DNA of 64,000 bases from positions 41,310,079 through 41,374,078 of the forward strand of contig CM055313.2 of the NCBI GenBank assembly GCA_029255685.2. Direction: 5' to 3'. Each line of letters opens with the position of its first letter. The first letter of the stretch is position 1. The stretch comes from Silene conica. Its lineage: Eukaryota; Streptophyta; Magnoliopsida; Caryophyllales; Caryophyllaceae. A program made the position numbers and the translations under genes. Below, piece by piece: positions 46,057-59,329 of this stretch. The notes below the pieces were generated by a model, which worked only from the letters and a program-made list of their open reading frames with translations, searched no databases and was not told the origin of the DNA.

Positions 46057-46845
46057 TACTCTTTTATGAATTCATGTAATAATTCATTTTCTCGTGTACT
46101 CTATTCAACCTTATTGTTATGATATAAAATGTTTTGTTTTTCATGTGGAATTGTACGCCAATTTTGAACACCACAAAGTTAACTGATTAACATAACATCG
46201 TTTTGGTCCTTGATTACCCACTTGAGCTGATAACTCAGGTAATCATTTTGTGACGTTGGTTGATGGTGGGTTCAACGAGCCATAAGTCACGCGGCTGACT
46301 GACCAATCACAAAGGCGAGTTATACGGATATCTCGTAGGACACCCCGTGACATCGTTATGGAGTCCTAAATGTTTTATAACATTGGGTGCCAGGTCGTGG
46401 ATAGGACCTCCATAGTGATCCTTAGAGTCGAGTCTTTTGACTTTCAACTGTTTCTTGAGATTAAGACAGATTTTGGGTAACTTTGGTTTCTTTCCCACGG
46501 TCACCGTAACAGGGGCTAAGAGGATTTTTTTCTGGGTTATTTCATGCTGGGCGATATCGGCAGGATTCGAGTTGAGGGAAATATCCAAACCCTTATCAGG
46601 ATTTTATCATTTCTCAGGGCCACTCGAGGAGTAGTAACTGAAATGCATGGCCATGCTCGAATACAGATTCGTTTTATCAGTTAAGTTACTCTCTAGTCGG
46701 GGAAACCACTCTTGATACAGATCGCTTGTGAGATACGACCTTTGTGAATGTGGATTTGCAAATTGTCTTACATTGAGTGGGAGAAATTTTAAAAGGATAT
46801 GAGATTCGGTTATCGCACCTACACTTGTACGGACAAGTGGGAGTT
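46057..46845 (+). other. Copia-2 3' non-coding region with polypurine tract
   Basis: Ends with CACTTGT-ACGG-ACAAGTG (46822-46839, 7-bp stem), GGGAG and TT, then the LTR start at 46846. Opposite-strand frames (46307-46588 and 46607-46894) match those in copia-1 and are not taken as genes. Confidence 0.8.
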
Positions 46846-47919
46846 TGTTGGAGATTGTGTCCTCCACATGTAGTGTGATAACGTCATTGAACATACCCTT
46901 GTACGGACAAGTGGGAGATTGTTGGGGCTGGTGTCCTTGACAATTAAGTACAATGACTTATTAAATCTCTTTAAGGATCACAAGGGCATACTTCTGTATT
47001 ATTACCAGTTGATCCACGTTTATCAATAACGGTTGGCTTGCTAGATAAGTTTGACGTTATTGTCATACGGATGGCGGTGGTCAACTGGTCCCTATACGTC
47101 ACACCTATAGGACACGTTTGAGAGATGTGAAGGTATGAAAATACAGTCACATTTTGCCGGATATGACTAAACGGTTAGTCAGAGGTATTGACTATTAAAT
47201 TAGTCAATAAGATGTTGAGATTATTATTTAATACGGATTAAATAATTTTAGCTAATACGGATTACATGTTTAATTCGTAAATTAAATATAAACAGTTATA
47301 TATTTAATTAAATATTGTATTCGCGAATTAATATAAACAGTTATGTTAATTTAGGTAATTATACAATATCGTATTTTATCAGACCATTATTAATATATCG
47401 ACTATATTAATAACTGATAACATGTTACGATTTATAAATTAAACCCGCGAATAAATAATAGCTAATTGGGTCGAATCACGCATTAGGATAAGGTAAGAGT
47501 GGAAAGCCCACTCCTACCCAAACCCTATATTCGGCCGGCCTCATGTAGTATATAAGGAGAGTCCTTCTCCTTATATCGACTACTCTTGGTGCACTATTAA
47601 ATATTCTCAAGGTAAAATTAGGGTTTTGTGACATTCTTTTCCCAAAACCTCAGATCTCACATCTAAAACCTCAAGGGCTCTCCCTATATTGCAAGGCAAT
47701 TGGAGAGGATTTCTAGCACACGCGGCCTCGTCTCAGACAAAGTCTTGGGTGCAAGTTATAGGAGGGAATTTGCATTAATTCCTGTTCTTAGGCCTTTTGC
47801 GCGAGGACTAAAGGTTGTACTTCTTTTCTCATGTTTTTAATCTTATGACAATATTCACAATTGCATATTTCATTATAATCCTGCAATTTTTAGGGTGAAT
47901 ACGCGTATTATTCCCCTCA
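46846..47919 (+). repeat. 3' LTR of copia-2
   Basis: 1074 bp. The 20-base run at 46824-46843 before the LTR recurs inside it at 46898-46917 and is again followed by a TGTTGG start (46920), exactly 74 bases from the true start. Confidence 0.95.
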
Positions 47920-49965
47920 CCTTCCAGTATGCGCATGTCTACACCTGTCATTCTGCTCCCCAATAAATTGGATCAACGCAAACACAATCAAACTAATAGA
48001 AGGGTCAACACGAGCTTGAGTAGATAATATAATCACAACATGAATACACACAATCAATACTTTCTCCACTTCCTCCACAACCACCTCATCTCCACATATC
48101 ATATCTCCACACACCACATCTCCACACACCACACCACCCATGGCCATATCACAAGTCCCTTATCACAAGACCCATATCACAAGACCCTTTATCACAAGAC
48201 CCGTCCTCCACAATATTCAGTTCTCATTCAATCATGTTATATCATACAATGAATATATACAATGTTCTCATGTCAGATCACAATTACATCACAGATATTC
48301 CCCTACCTCAAAAGTCGGATGAAGTCGTCAGATGCACCTCTGCTAAAAATGTTCCACTCGGAAATCGTTACCTAAACGTGTAATGCGCATGATTAATACG
48401 ACTCCCTAATTTACGTGATACAGGTACGATTGCTAAAAATAGAAACTTTCCTAAAAATAGACATCTCCCGAAATAGTAACTTCTATAATGGGTAACTTTC
48501 CAAAAAATAGACACTTCGGTTTGAAATTCAAATTATTTAAAAATATGCATTAACCATATCTTACAATAACTACCAAATCATTTCCTTAATTACAATAATA
48601 TTAATACTACTAATAATAATATTACCATAATTAATTAAATGTATTTATGCATAGAATATAATAAAAATAAATAATAAAATAAAATGAAATAAAATGAAGT
48701 AAATAAAATAAACAAACAGCCCTACACTCAACCCGCGGCTCCCTCGTGAACAACCCCTTACAACACCACCGAGACACGCCCAGCCACCACCGGCAGCCAC
48801 CGACACCAACACCCCGACTGCCTTCTATCACCACAACCACCAGCCACCTGACCGACAGCCGCCGGTGAGTTGAACCAGGGCCTAGATCAGGCCTGGTTCC
48901 TCACCTACGACCCTGACCACACGAATTTAACCCTCACAACGACGCAAACCCTGCCACCACTACCACCAACCGTGACCACCAAGACCACCCCTAGACTCCA
49001 GACTCTAGACACGGTGGTAGCATCGCACTGACCTCCCACGAGTCCTCAATGCTACCACCCCCAAAAACCCCTGTACACGCCTGAACAAACGACACTGGAC
49101 TAAGACAAACACCACCTCACGACCACCCTTGTCAAACCGTCCTGTAACACCAAGACCCGACACCACCGAACCTTGAGACTACCACCACGAGAACCCCCTT
49201 TCAACCACCAGTCTCAAGACCCAAAGACCCATAACAAAAACTATACGAATAGATCTAAAACCGATTCTAAAAACACATCAGAACAACCACCTGCTGAGAC
49301 CGTAACACTCCCCTTCCCTGACACCATAGTTGACACCTTCGAACGTGTGCTAAAACAACCAACGACACAACGACTATTAACAACATATAATCACTATATA
49401 TCATAGTATAGATGTACATAAAAATAACAAGAAGAAGACGTGTATGCATTCCCCTAAACAGATGATGAATTTCGTGCTTAAACTGCAATTAAAGAGAATG
49501 TGGCGACCATACCAGATCCTTGACCACTTCGAGACACCCTAGGACCACCTTCTACCACCGTGAGCAGGTTGTTTCTCTTCTCCAATATGTCGGCTAGGGT
49601 TTTGTCAAGTCGGGGTTGTGTTTGCTTAGGGTTTAGTGCACGAAATTCTATGTTATATAAGGCGGCTGACACAAGGGTTGTTCCTTGTTTTGAATTTCTG
49701 TGTGGGCTTGGCCTATTGTCACGCCAATCGAAGCCCAGTGCGGGGTAACAACAGGTCCGAAGTTCGACCCACACTAACACCATGCAACAAACATTGTTAC
49801 TAGATGCTTAGGTCCCCAACTCGAACCCCACAACAGTACAAAAACACCCAACAAAACGAGTATGCACAAGCTTATAAAACGACTATCTAAAAAGTTAACT
49901 CATCGCTCGCTCATAACTAGCCCACGAAACCACAATTTTTAATAATAAAAATTCGGGTTATTACA

Positions 49966-50002
49966 GTCTTCCCCCCTTAAAACGAACTTCGTCCCGAAGT
50001 TC
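49966..50002 (-). promoter_or_regulatory. Gypsy-2 polypurine tract with hairpin
   Basis: Minus strand GAACTTCG-GGA-CGAAGTTC (49984-50002), then a purine tract AAGGGGGGAAGAC against the LTR at 49965. A second module AAGTTACG-AGGA-CGTAACTT (50089-50108) starts just after the pol stop. Confidence 0.82.
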
Positions 50003-50111
50003 ACCCACTCATAACGTCAACACACACCCTAATCATGTTAAAACATGTTAAAACATAAAATGTTACATTCTACCCCACTAAAAAAAAAAAGTTACGTCCT
50101 CGTAACTTACC

Positions 50112-51862
50112 TTAAACGAAAAGCTGCGGATAACGCTCCTTCATGGACGCCTCAGACTCCCAAGTAGCTTCCTCTGTATTGTGATTGGTCCACAAGACCT
50201 TCACCAATACCGTCTCTCCATTCCGAGTCTTCCGAATCTTTCGATCCAAAATCTCCCTTGGAACCTCCGCATAGGCAAGTTTTTCATCTACCTCAATTTC
50301 TTCATAGTTCAACACATGCGTGGGGTCACTCACATATTTCCTTAGTTGTGAAACATGGAACACATTATGGACCTTGGATAGGGCTGGAGGCAAAGCTAAT
50401 CGATATGCCACCTCCCCAACTCTGTCCAAGATCTCAAATGGTCCAATAAACTTCTGACTGAGCTTGCCACGCTTTCCGAATCTCATCACCCCCTTCATTG
50501 GAGATACCTTTAGCATCACTTTCTCCCCTGCCTCAAATGAAATGTCACTCCTCTTGAGATCTGCATAACTCTTTTGTCTCTCTTGGGCTGCCCTCATACA
50601 GGACTCCGACATTTCCTCCCATACAAAGCCTCAAAAGGGGCCATCCCAATGCTAGCATGGTAGCTATTATTATACGAGAATTCTATCAGTCCCAACCGTT
50701 CTTCCCATGATCCTCCGAACTCCAGTACACACGCTCTCAACATATCTTCCAAAGTCTGGATGGTCCTTTCCGTCTGACCATCTGTAGCAGGATGAAAAGC
50801 GGTGCTCATCTTTAATTGTGTGCCCAACGCGGTCGGCAGCTCTTGCCAAAATCGAGAAATAAACCTCGAGTCGTGGTCAGAAACAATATCCTTGGGAACT
50901 CCATGCAGCTTGTCCATGTTCTGCACATAGGACTTTGCCAACTCAGCCTTACTCCAGGTATCCTTCAGTGGTATAAAGTGAGCGGACTTGGTCAGTCGAT
51001 CCACTATTACCCAGATCATATTGTTGCCCCTCTGAGTCCGAGGCAACCCACGATGAAGTCCATAGAGATATTCTCCCACTTCCACTCAGGTACATCCAGT
51101 GGTTGGATCTTTCCTTGAGGCCTCTTGTGCTCACCTTTTACCCTCTGACATGTCAAACATCGCGACACGAACTCAGCAACTTTCTTTTTCATATTGGGCC
51201 ACCAAAAAGTCTTCTTGAGGTCTTTGTACAGTTTATCGCCCCCTGGGTGAACGGAATAAGGCGTAGCGTGAGCTTCAGTTAAGATTTTCTTTTTCAATTC
51301 GTCATCATCTGGAACACACCATCTCCCACTGAATCTCAGGCTACCATCATCATGGACACTGAATTTGGATTCAGTCCCTCTATCACTGCCTTTGATCATC
51401 CCTCGCCACTTCTGAATCCTCAAATCTCCTTTCTGCGACTCCCTGATTTCACCATACAATTCTGGTTCCACCGTCAGATCGCTAAGAGTATCCCCTTTTC
51501 GTATCATGTAAATCCCCATTTCCCCCAACTCACTAAGCAGTCTTACCCTTGACCTGACAATAATCAAAGCATGAACAGATTTCCTACTCAAGGCGTCAGC
51601 CGCCACGTTAGCCTTGCCCTCATGATAGACAATCTGCATATCGTAGTCGCCAATCAGTTCTATCCACCTCCGTTGCCTCATATTTAATTCCCGCTGGGTG
51701 TAGATGTACTTCAAGCTCTTGTGGTCGGAAAACACTTTAAATGTGGCCCCGTACAGATAATGGCGCCACAGCTTCAGTGCAAAGACCACCGCCCCTAACT
51801 CCAAGTCATGAGTAGGATAATTCTCTTCATAGGTCTTCAGCTGTCGGGAAGCATAAGCTATC
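50112..51862 (-). pseudogene. Gypsy-2 RNase H part, integrase and chromodomain-like end, broken
   Basis: Runs from [16 protein letters not shown] (RNase H) through DALSRK, the integrase zinc finger HPGG ... FVSRCLTC with all Cys kept, the core (MDFIVG, VSDHDSRF, DGQTERTIQTLED) and the chromodomain-like tail ending TWESEASMKERYPQLF. A frameshift lies near 51040-51060. About 100 bases are lost near 50600, removing the segment after YGRKCRS. The front joins 57056 across the nested element. Confidence 0.88.
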
Positions 51863-53040
51863 TGTAACACCCCCATTTATTTAAGAGCCTTTAGCAAGAC
51901 ATTCTGAAATAAATAGAACCGTTACCATCCCGGAATGTCCGAGGTAGTGAATAACAAAGTAAAACAAACCAAAGTACTTTATATAGAACCGATAAAATTT
52001 AAACTCTTGGTATTACAGCTACTACGCAAGGAATAAAAGTACAACGGATGACATCTAAGTATGTGATCTAATTCTAAGTAGGTCCAAGCCATGTCTCTCT
52101 CCATGCCCAAGCTCCTAATCCATCTGTCTCTGGCCTGTAGAATCTACTCCCCATTCCGGATCATCGTAGGTGTACACGAATACACTGTCAACCTCGCGGT
52201 TGAGTCAGATAACACAAAAATCATAATGCAACAAATGATGATATGCAAGTGCCATGCCACTACTGAGCTCAATCACAACCCGAAACACCAATCATAACCC
52301 AAAACACCAAGCCATACCGAACCTCCCGGCACACTATAATCGGTCGTCACCGAACACCAGCATAACAGCTGAGGTCACCAGCTCTAGTCCTGCAGAACTA
52401 GCCTGGGCCCAATAATATCTCATCATCTCAAATCCGTATCCAATGCACATGACATGCTCGTGAATGCAACAATACTCTTAATCAATCATGCTATTAATTA
52501 ATGCAATGCGCATACCAATAATAATAATAATCAACACTCAAACCAACCAATATAATTTTCATATAAATCATGCTCAGCATCCAATACACACAATCCAACA
52601 TCCATTCATAACACATCATTGAGTATGGTGTCAGTGTATCCTACCTGAATAGCAATATAATCCAATAGCAAGCCAGCAGGTAAACAGAATTATGCCACCT
52701 CACCATCGTCACAGTGGTGAAGATGGTGCTCGTGAATGCGGTTCTGGTTCAGTCTATCCCTCATTCTACCTCAATCCCATGCCTCTGATATGTGAACTAG
52801 GGTTTTAGATAGGTTTTGTCGATGAAGAAGAGTTGTATGGGGAAGGGGAGGCTACAGTTTAGTCGATGCCAAAGTGGGTAAGGTAGGGTTTTCATATTTT
52901 TGTTGCATCACTTATCATTGTACCCGGTTTCTCAATTCCAAGTCCGAGCCCAACACTATTCTCACTCGGCCCATCATGCATCTCGAGTAGAAAACATGGT
53001 TTGACCGCCGTTGACCGAGACTAAAATACGGGGTATTACA
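51863..53040 (-). repeat. 3' LTR of minus non-autonomous element, internally deleted
   Basis: Begins TGTAACACCCCC and ends GGTATTACA on the plus strand. The hairpin TCAACCTCGCGGTTGA is at 52188-52203. The deletion joins CATCTCGAG directly to TAGAAAACATGG near 52987. Confidence 0.9.
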
Positions 53041-55461
53041 GTCTTCCCTCCTTAAAATGAACTTCGTCCCGAAGTTCGCCAACCCGTAATGATAACAAAA
53101 CACTCCACAGCATAAGACATACACAAGTAGTACGTATATCCAAGCTCTAAAACGCAGAGTGTTACATTCTATCCCCCTTAAGAAACTTTGTCCCCAAAGT
53201 TTAACATACGACAGCAGCATGTGGCACTTAAAGGACCGCAACATTGACCGAAACATAAGAAATTAAAACATCAGACTCAATGCATAGTCAATCTCAGTCA
53301 ACCAGTCCTAACATACCACTTAACCAGATCGTAAACCATCAAGATTTTACAATCCTATCCGCCTTAAAATATGGTTACGTCCCCGTAACCCCATTATAAA
53401 ATTCTACGTTCAATGCTCAAGAAAATCGCCAACACAACAGTCACAATCATCCGATACATTAAGTATTCTATACTGGCAACTATCATCCGGCTTTTAAAGC
53501 AACAAAACATATTTGTCAATTTCATGCTACACAATAAAACAAAATCAAGGTAACTAACACAATAAAACAAAATCAAGGTAACTAACACTTACACATTTAT
53601 ACCAATGTAGACATTCAACCAACTCATAGTTCAAACATAACAAATTAAAACAACTTCCTATTAGAATTCATATTATATACGTAAGATCATGTTTATGAAC
53701 ACAAGTTTTAGAAAAGACATTAGACAAAATTTCAATTAATGTATAGCATGTGTATAAATGAACTACTTTATATAACTCACCGAAATAAATTTGATCATAT
53801 TATCATGTAATAAGGTTTGTATTCATATCATATGCCTACCGTTCATGGTACTAATATCATATCAGAGTATTACATTGTTACATCACATAATTCATATTTG
53901 ATTAAACCTTTATATTTAAAATTTTACCATTTCAACAATCATACATCACGTAGCAACTCCCAAAAATCATAATTAAATAACCGTTTAGCTATTTTGCGAG
54001 CTATTATAGTTTTTAGAAATATAAGGAATTAACTAATCATAGGGAAAAGTATCACATGCATATCTTAAGGAAATTATTTATGACAAACTTTACAATTCAG
54101 TTGGTCTGAACAAAACTTTAAAGCACGTAGACATAAATTTGGACAACTTGCAAGGATCACTATTAAATAACGACTCGTTAAGATTTTACTTGGCTTATCA
54201 TTTTGAAAACATGAATGAATATTCTAAAAAGCGGAGTTGGAATTATGCATAAATGGTAAACATGTTTTAAATGATTTCTTTAGCAAAAACATGAGTAAAA
54301 ACAGAACTGTGCAGTGACAATCTGACCACTCTCGACTAAAATATTTATTTCTCTCAAAATATAAGTCATTTGAACATGAAATCAAAAGCATTGGAAAGCT
54401 AACTCAGAAGGTCATCATACATAAAATTTTCACATTCATATAGAGAATACATTTTAAATGGCAGCTCTCACAAGCAAGCTAACATTCTGAAAATTTATCA
54501 AAATTTTGTTTCTTAAAATCACTTCACATTATCACATTTAAATACAATCATTCTTCTTCCAGAACATGTTGACATATCATTTGAAGCATTGAAATCACAT
54601 TGTACCAAATTAACAGGTATTCATTATTACAAACCGAAATTGCCATCTACAAGACGGTAAAGATTGCGAAATTGAAAAGTAGCATCAACGAAATAATTCA
54701 ATAGTTATACATGTATGAACAATGCATTAGTTCCTACCATCGTAACAATCTTAACATAATAGTACGTAAATATGTATCCCAGAAATCACCAAGGTGCCAC
54801 TTATTGAATACTGACTCTATAATTAAACTACTTGTGTGCAAATAGAAATTGTCCTGTAAACTTTAAGTACGACCTAAGCCACACATAAATATATAGCATT
54901 CATGGCTTGGGGTAACACATTCCGCATATCACTAGACATGAATTACTATAACATATAAATCTGATCATTCATATCCAAATACCAACCAATATATTACATA
55001 GTTACGATAGTCACTTAATAACCAGATATCATATGGACATTTCAAAACACCAAAATCATATGATCTTAGCATCCAAATTATCGTCCAATAAATATACATC
55101 CATTCTCTAAAAAGTCCACATCCAATCATTCAGATCAATCAGCATTTCAGTATCAATCACATTCTTCCAATACACACATTAACCATAACTCACATCATTA
55201 CTTACCTCATTCCGCTCCTGCAAAACTGTTAGTACAATATAGACAAGGTCTGGTCTTCTATTTTGTTACTACCCACTCTCTACATCACTCACGGGTTACC
55301 AGGTTAAAGGGCCAGTGACTTGATTTGAGGGGGCCCCTAACTCATCCCAATCCTGGGGCTCCTAACAGATACTAACCTGGGGTTCTTTTTATTGGACTCT
55401 AACTACGTTCATTATTATTCATTTGGTTTAGGCCTGAGGATCGTTCGCTCTGATACCACTT
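53041..55461 (-). other. Internal region of minus non-autonomous element, no protein gene found
   Basis: Three hairpin/purine modules on the minus strand: GAACTTCG-GGA-CGAAGTTC (53059-53077) beside the polypurine tract, AAACTTTG-GGGA-CAAAGTTT (53185-53204), and GGTTACG-GGGA-CGTAACC (53373-53390). The rest is AT-rich and matches the internal part of the plus copy in several blocks. No reading frame with retroviral motifs is found. Confidence 0.78.
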
Positions 55462-57050
55462 TGTAACACCCCCATTTATTTAAGAGCCTTTAGCAAGACA
55501 TTCTCAAATAAATAGAACCGTTACCATCTCGGAATGTCCGAGGTAGTAAATAACAAAGTAAAACAAACCAAAGTACTTTATATAGAACCGATAAAATTTA
55601 AACTCTTGGTATTACAGCTACTACGCAAGGAATAAAAGTACAACGGATGACATCTAAGTATGTGATCTAATTCTAAGTAGGTCCAAGCCATGTCTCTCTC
55701 CATGCCCAAGCTCCTAATCCATCTGTCTCTGGCCTGTAGAATCTACTCCCCATTCCGGATCATCGTAGGTGTACACGAATACACTGTCAACCTCGCGGTT
55801 GAGTCGGATAACACAAAAATCATAATGCAACAAATGATGATATGCAAGTGCCATGCCACTACTGAGCTCAATCACAACCCGAAACACCAATCATAACCCG
55901 AAACACCAAGCCATACCGAACCTCCCGGCAGACTATAATCGGTCGTCACCGAACACCAGCATAGCAGCTGAGGTCACCAGGTCTAGTCCTGCAGAACTAG
56001 CCTGGGCCCAATAATATCTCATCATCTCAAATCCGTATCCAATGCACATGACATGCTCGTGAATGCAACAATACTCTTAATCAATCATGCTATTAATTAA
56101 TGCAATGCGCATACCAATAATAACAATAATCAACACTCAAACCAACCAATATCATTTTCATATAAATCATGCTCAGCATCCAATACACACAATCCAACAT
56201 CCATTCATAACACATCATTGAGTATGGTGTCAGTGTATCCTACCTGAATAGCAATATAATCCAATAGCAAGCCAGCAGGTAAACAGAATTATGCCACCTC
56301 ACCATCGTCACAGTGGTGAAGATGGTGCTCGTGAATGCGGTTCTGGTTCAGTCTATCCCTCATTCTACCTCAATCCCATGCCTCTGATATGTGAACTAGG
56401 GTTTTAGATAGGTTTTGTCGATGAAGAAGAGTTGTATGGGGAAGGGGAGGCTACAGTTTAGTCGATGCCAGAGTGGGTAAGGTAGGGTTTTCATATTTTT
56501 GTTGCATCACTTATCATTGTACCCGGTTTCTCAATTCCAAGTCCGAGCCTAACACTATTCTCACTCGGCCCATCATGCATCTCGAGGCACCCTAACATCA
56601 GTATTCGTTCCCAACCCGTAACTTAAAATTAACGAGACATATAAATAATTATACTAATTAAGTTATGTAATTGAGTGGTAATAGATATTAATTAAGTATA
56701 AGAAAATAAATTATTAGTACTTACATAAGAATATATATAAAATTTAGAATATAAATATAATAACGACTTAAATAATAAAATAAAACAAGTATTAATGAGA
56801 AATAAATATAATATAAGAAATATATTTAATTATAAATATATTATCAACAATAAAGAAATACGAAAGAAATAACATTTTATGAAATAATCATCAAATATAA
56901 AATGATTATGAATTACGAAATAATCGTAAAAATACGATTTATAAAATAATAATAAATTACGTAAAATACTTTATAAACATTCCGTTTGAAATACCTGTAG
57001 AAAACATGGTTTAACTGCCGTTGACCGAGACTAAAATACGGGGTATTACA
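55462..57050 (-). repeat. 5' LTR of minus non-autonomous element
   Basis: The longer, probably original LTR form. Its AT-rich part (56600-56990) matches the start of the plus-copy LTR (2520-2950). Hairpin at 55787-55802. Confidence 0.9.
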
Positions 57051-57055
57051 CTATC

Positions 57056-57463
57056 ACTCTCCCATTCTGCATTAACACACATCCTAGCCCATGCTTCGAA
57101 GCGTCGGTATACACCTTAAAGTTATCACTCCCATTTGGCAAGGCAAGAATAGGAGCCGTTGTCAGACGTTCCTTAAGAGTCAAGAACGCCTTCTCACAAC
57201 TCTCATCCCATATGAAACGATTTTCCTTTCTCATTAACGACGTCAGCGGCTTAGCTAGCTTCGAGAAATCGTTGACAAATCTCCTGTAGTACCCAGCTAA
57301 TTAACCCCAAGAAACTTCGGATCTCCCCTACATTCTTTGGACTTTGCCATCTTGTCACAACCTCGATCTTGCTGGGGTCCACAGACACCCCCTCCTTGGA
57401 AATTACGTGACCCAAGAAAGCAACTTTCGCTAACCAGAATTCGCATTTGCTCAACTTAGCATA
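57056..57463 (-). pseudogene. Gypsy-2 RT end and RNase H start, broken
   Basis: Contains [20 protein letters not shown] and RSFLGL in one frame and [14 protein letters not shown] ... [19 protein letters not shown] in another, separated by an extra 4 bases near 57299-57303 relative to gypsy-1. A stop at 57464-57466 separates it from upstream RT. Confidence 0.85.
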
Positions 57464-59329
57464 TTACCCATTCACCTCAAGAGTCTTCAACACGGTCCTC
57501 AGGTGTTCCTCATGCTCTTCTTTGTTCTTGGAATACACCAAAATATCATCGATAAACACAACCACGAACTTATCCAGGTACGGACTGAATACCCGGTTCA
57601 TCAAATCCATGAACACTGTTGGTGCATTAGTCAACCCGAACGGCATAACCACAAATTCATAGTGGCCATACCTTGTCCTGAAAGCGGTCTTGGGAATGTC
57701 TTGATCTTTAATCCTCAATTGGTGATAGCCCGACCTCAGATCAATTTTTGAAAAGACCCCCGCTCCACTCAACTGGTCGAATAGATCATCAACTCTTGCC
57801 AAAGGGTAGCGGTTCTTGACAGTCACATTGTTCAACTCTCGGTAGTCAACGCAGAGTCTCAGACTCCCGTCCTTCTTCTTTACAAAAAGTACTGGTGCTC
57901 CCCAAGGCGACACACTAGGCCGGATGAATCCCTTCTCAGCCAATTCATCCAGCTGCTTTTTCAATTCTTCCATCTCCTTTGGTCCCATACGGTAAGGTGA
58001 CTTTGATATCGGTCCTGCACCCGGCTTGAGGTCGATAGAGAAGTCGACCTCCCTCCTAGGTGGTAATCCTGACACATCGTCCCGGAACACACCCTTGAAC
58101 TCCTTCACCACAGGTATCTCACTAACGCCTGTAGTCTCTGCCTCACAATTCCACATCTGGCACAAGATTAAACTTTCCCCCTTCCGCAGACTCGACTTAA
58201 GGGTATTAACTGATATGAACTTGACTTTAGGTTTAACCACGAATCCCCTATAGGTCACTGTCACCCCCCTAGGTCCTTTCAGAGAAATTTTCTTTTGGTA
58301 ACAATCAATATAAGCTCGGTATTTCCCCAGCCAATCCATTCCCAGGATTACTTCAAAACCTCTCAATGGGAACTCGATAAGGTCGTAATGGAAGATCACT
58401 TCCCCAATCTTGATGGGTACACTCCTAAAGACTCTATTACATGACACCGACTTCCCGGATGGTATTGTTACAAAATCCTCAACCCAATCATAGATAACAA
58501 GCCCTAACTCCCTAGCATGATCTCTAGACACAAAAGAATGGGTTGCGCCGGAATCAAAAAGTACAAAGGTAGGTTTAAGATTCACAAGAAATGTACCAGT
58601 CACGACATGGGCGTCTTCCTGGGCAGCCTGTTTCTCCATGGCAAAGAGCTTGCCACTCGTCTTCACTCCACTCTGGCTAGTAGAGGCTACTCCGGTCTGC
58701 TGATTGCCTTCAGCTACGGTCTTCTGGTTACTGCCACTCCCGTTGTACTGATTATGCTGGGAACGGTTTTGATAACTGTTGTAACTCTTCTGGTAGTTAT
58801 TGTTAGTACCAGATCTCGAATTCCCTCCATAGCTTGACATAGGGGTACGGTAACCTCCACTCCCCGAAGTGTTCATGCGGGACCCACTGTACCCCAAAGT
58901 TGGGGTACGGTAACCCCCAGATTGGTATCCGCCCGAAGATCGACATACAGCCTGCTTATGTCCCGTCTTTCCACACCCATAACACACAATCCCCACAGAA
59001 ATGGTCCCCGAATTCCCACTTCTATAGCTTCCTCCACTCTGGTTCCGGGTACCAGCCGAGGCACTGTTGTTAAAATATCCGCTGTACTTGTTAGAATTCT
59101 GCTTTTTCGACCCTGAATTGTCACTCAAGGTCTCAACCTTCCTCTTATCACTCCTCGTCTTCTTTTCCTCCTTGATCATTTCAGCCAGTCTCTCAGCTGC
59201 CCCAGCCCGCAAATAGATGTCACGGACTGTGGTGGGTGGTGCAGCAATGAGCCTCTTCTTGACAGCAATGGTGAGTCCCCTCTCAAACTTCATGGCAAGC
59301 ATTGGCTCATCCATCCCCATCTCTCCCAC
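57464..59329 (-). pseudogene. Gypsy-2 gag C-part, protease and reverse transcriptase
   Basis: A 621-codon open stretch: end of the gag capsid part, zinc knuckle [14 protein letters not shown], a Gly/Ser/Tyr-rich linker, protease with intact [10 protein letters not shown], and RT with MPFGLTNAP and [10 protein letters not shown]. Here Gag runs straight into protease without a stop, showing the single-frame plan of the family. It is cut by a stop at 57464 within the RT thumb. Confidence 0.9.

Larger units (their letters stand above)
39203..47919 (+). mobile_element. Copia-2: complete Ty1/copia element, one premature stop
   Basis: LTRs of 1074 bp (39203-40276 and 46846-47919) with one visible difference (near 39744 versus 47387), primer site, gag-pol and polypurine tract, with target duplication ccttc (39198-39202 and 47920-47924). 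Same family as copia-1 and of similarly recent insertion, but the LTRs of the two copies differ clearly from each other in places, for example the ends TGAGGGG against TGTGGGG, so they came from different source copies. Confidence 0.95.
38949..49965 (-). repeat. 3' LTR of gypsy-2, interrupted by copia-2
   Basis: Parts 38949-39202 and 47925-49965. By eye it matches 60366-62639 with scattered differences. Contains TATCACAAGACC repeats (48147-48210), a weakened LTR hairpin near 48005, and a GC-richer part (48720-49350) without recognised genes. Confidence 0.9.
51863..57050 (-). mobile_element. Non-autonomous (coding-free) LTR retrotransposon, minus copy
   Basis: LTRs 51863-53040 (1178 bp) and 55462-57050 (1589 bp), primer site complement GCTCTGATACCA at 55447-55458, coding-free 2.4-kb internal part, polypurine tract, and target duplication ctatc (51858-51862 and 57051-57055). 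The internal part is homologous to that of 2520-10952, though the LTRs are a shorter subfamily. The left LTR lacks about 410 bases present in the right one (around 56586-56996). Elsewhere the LTRs differ at only a few sites. It lies within the RNase H of gypsy-2. Confidence 0.9.
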
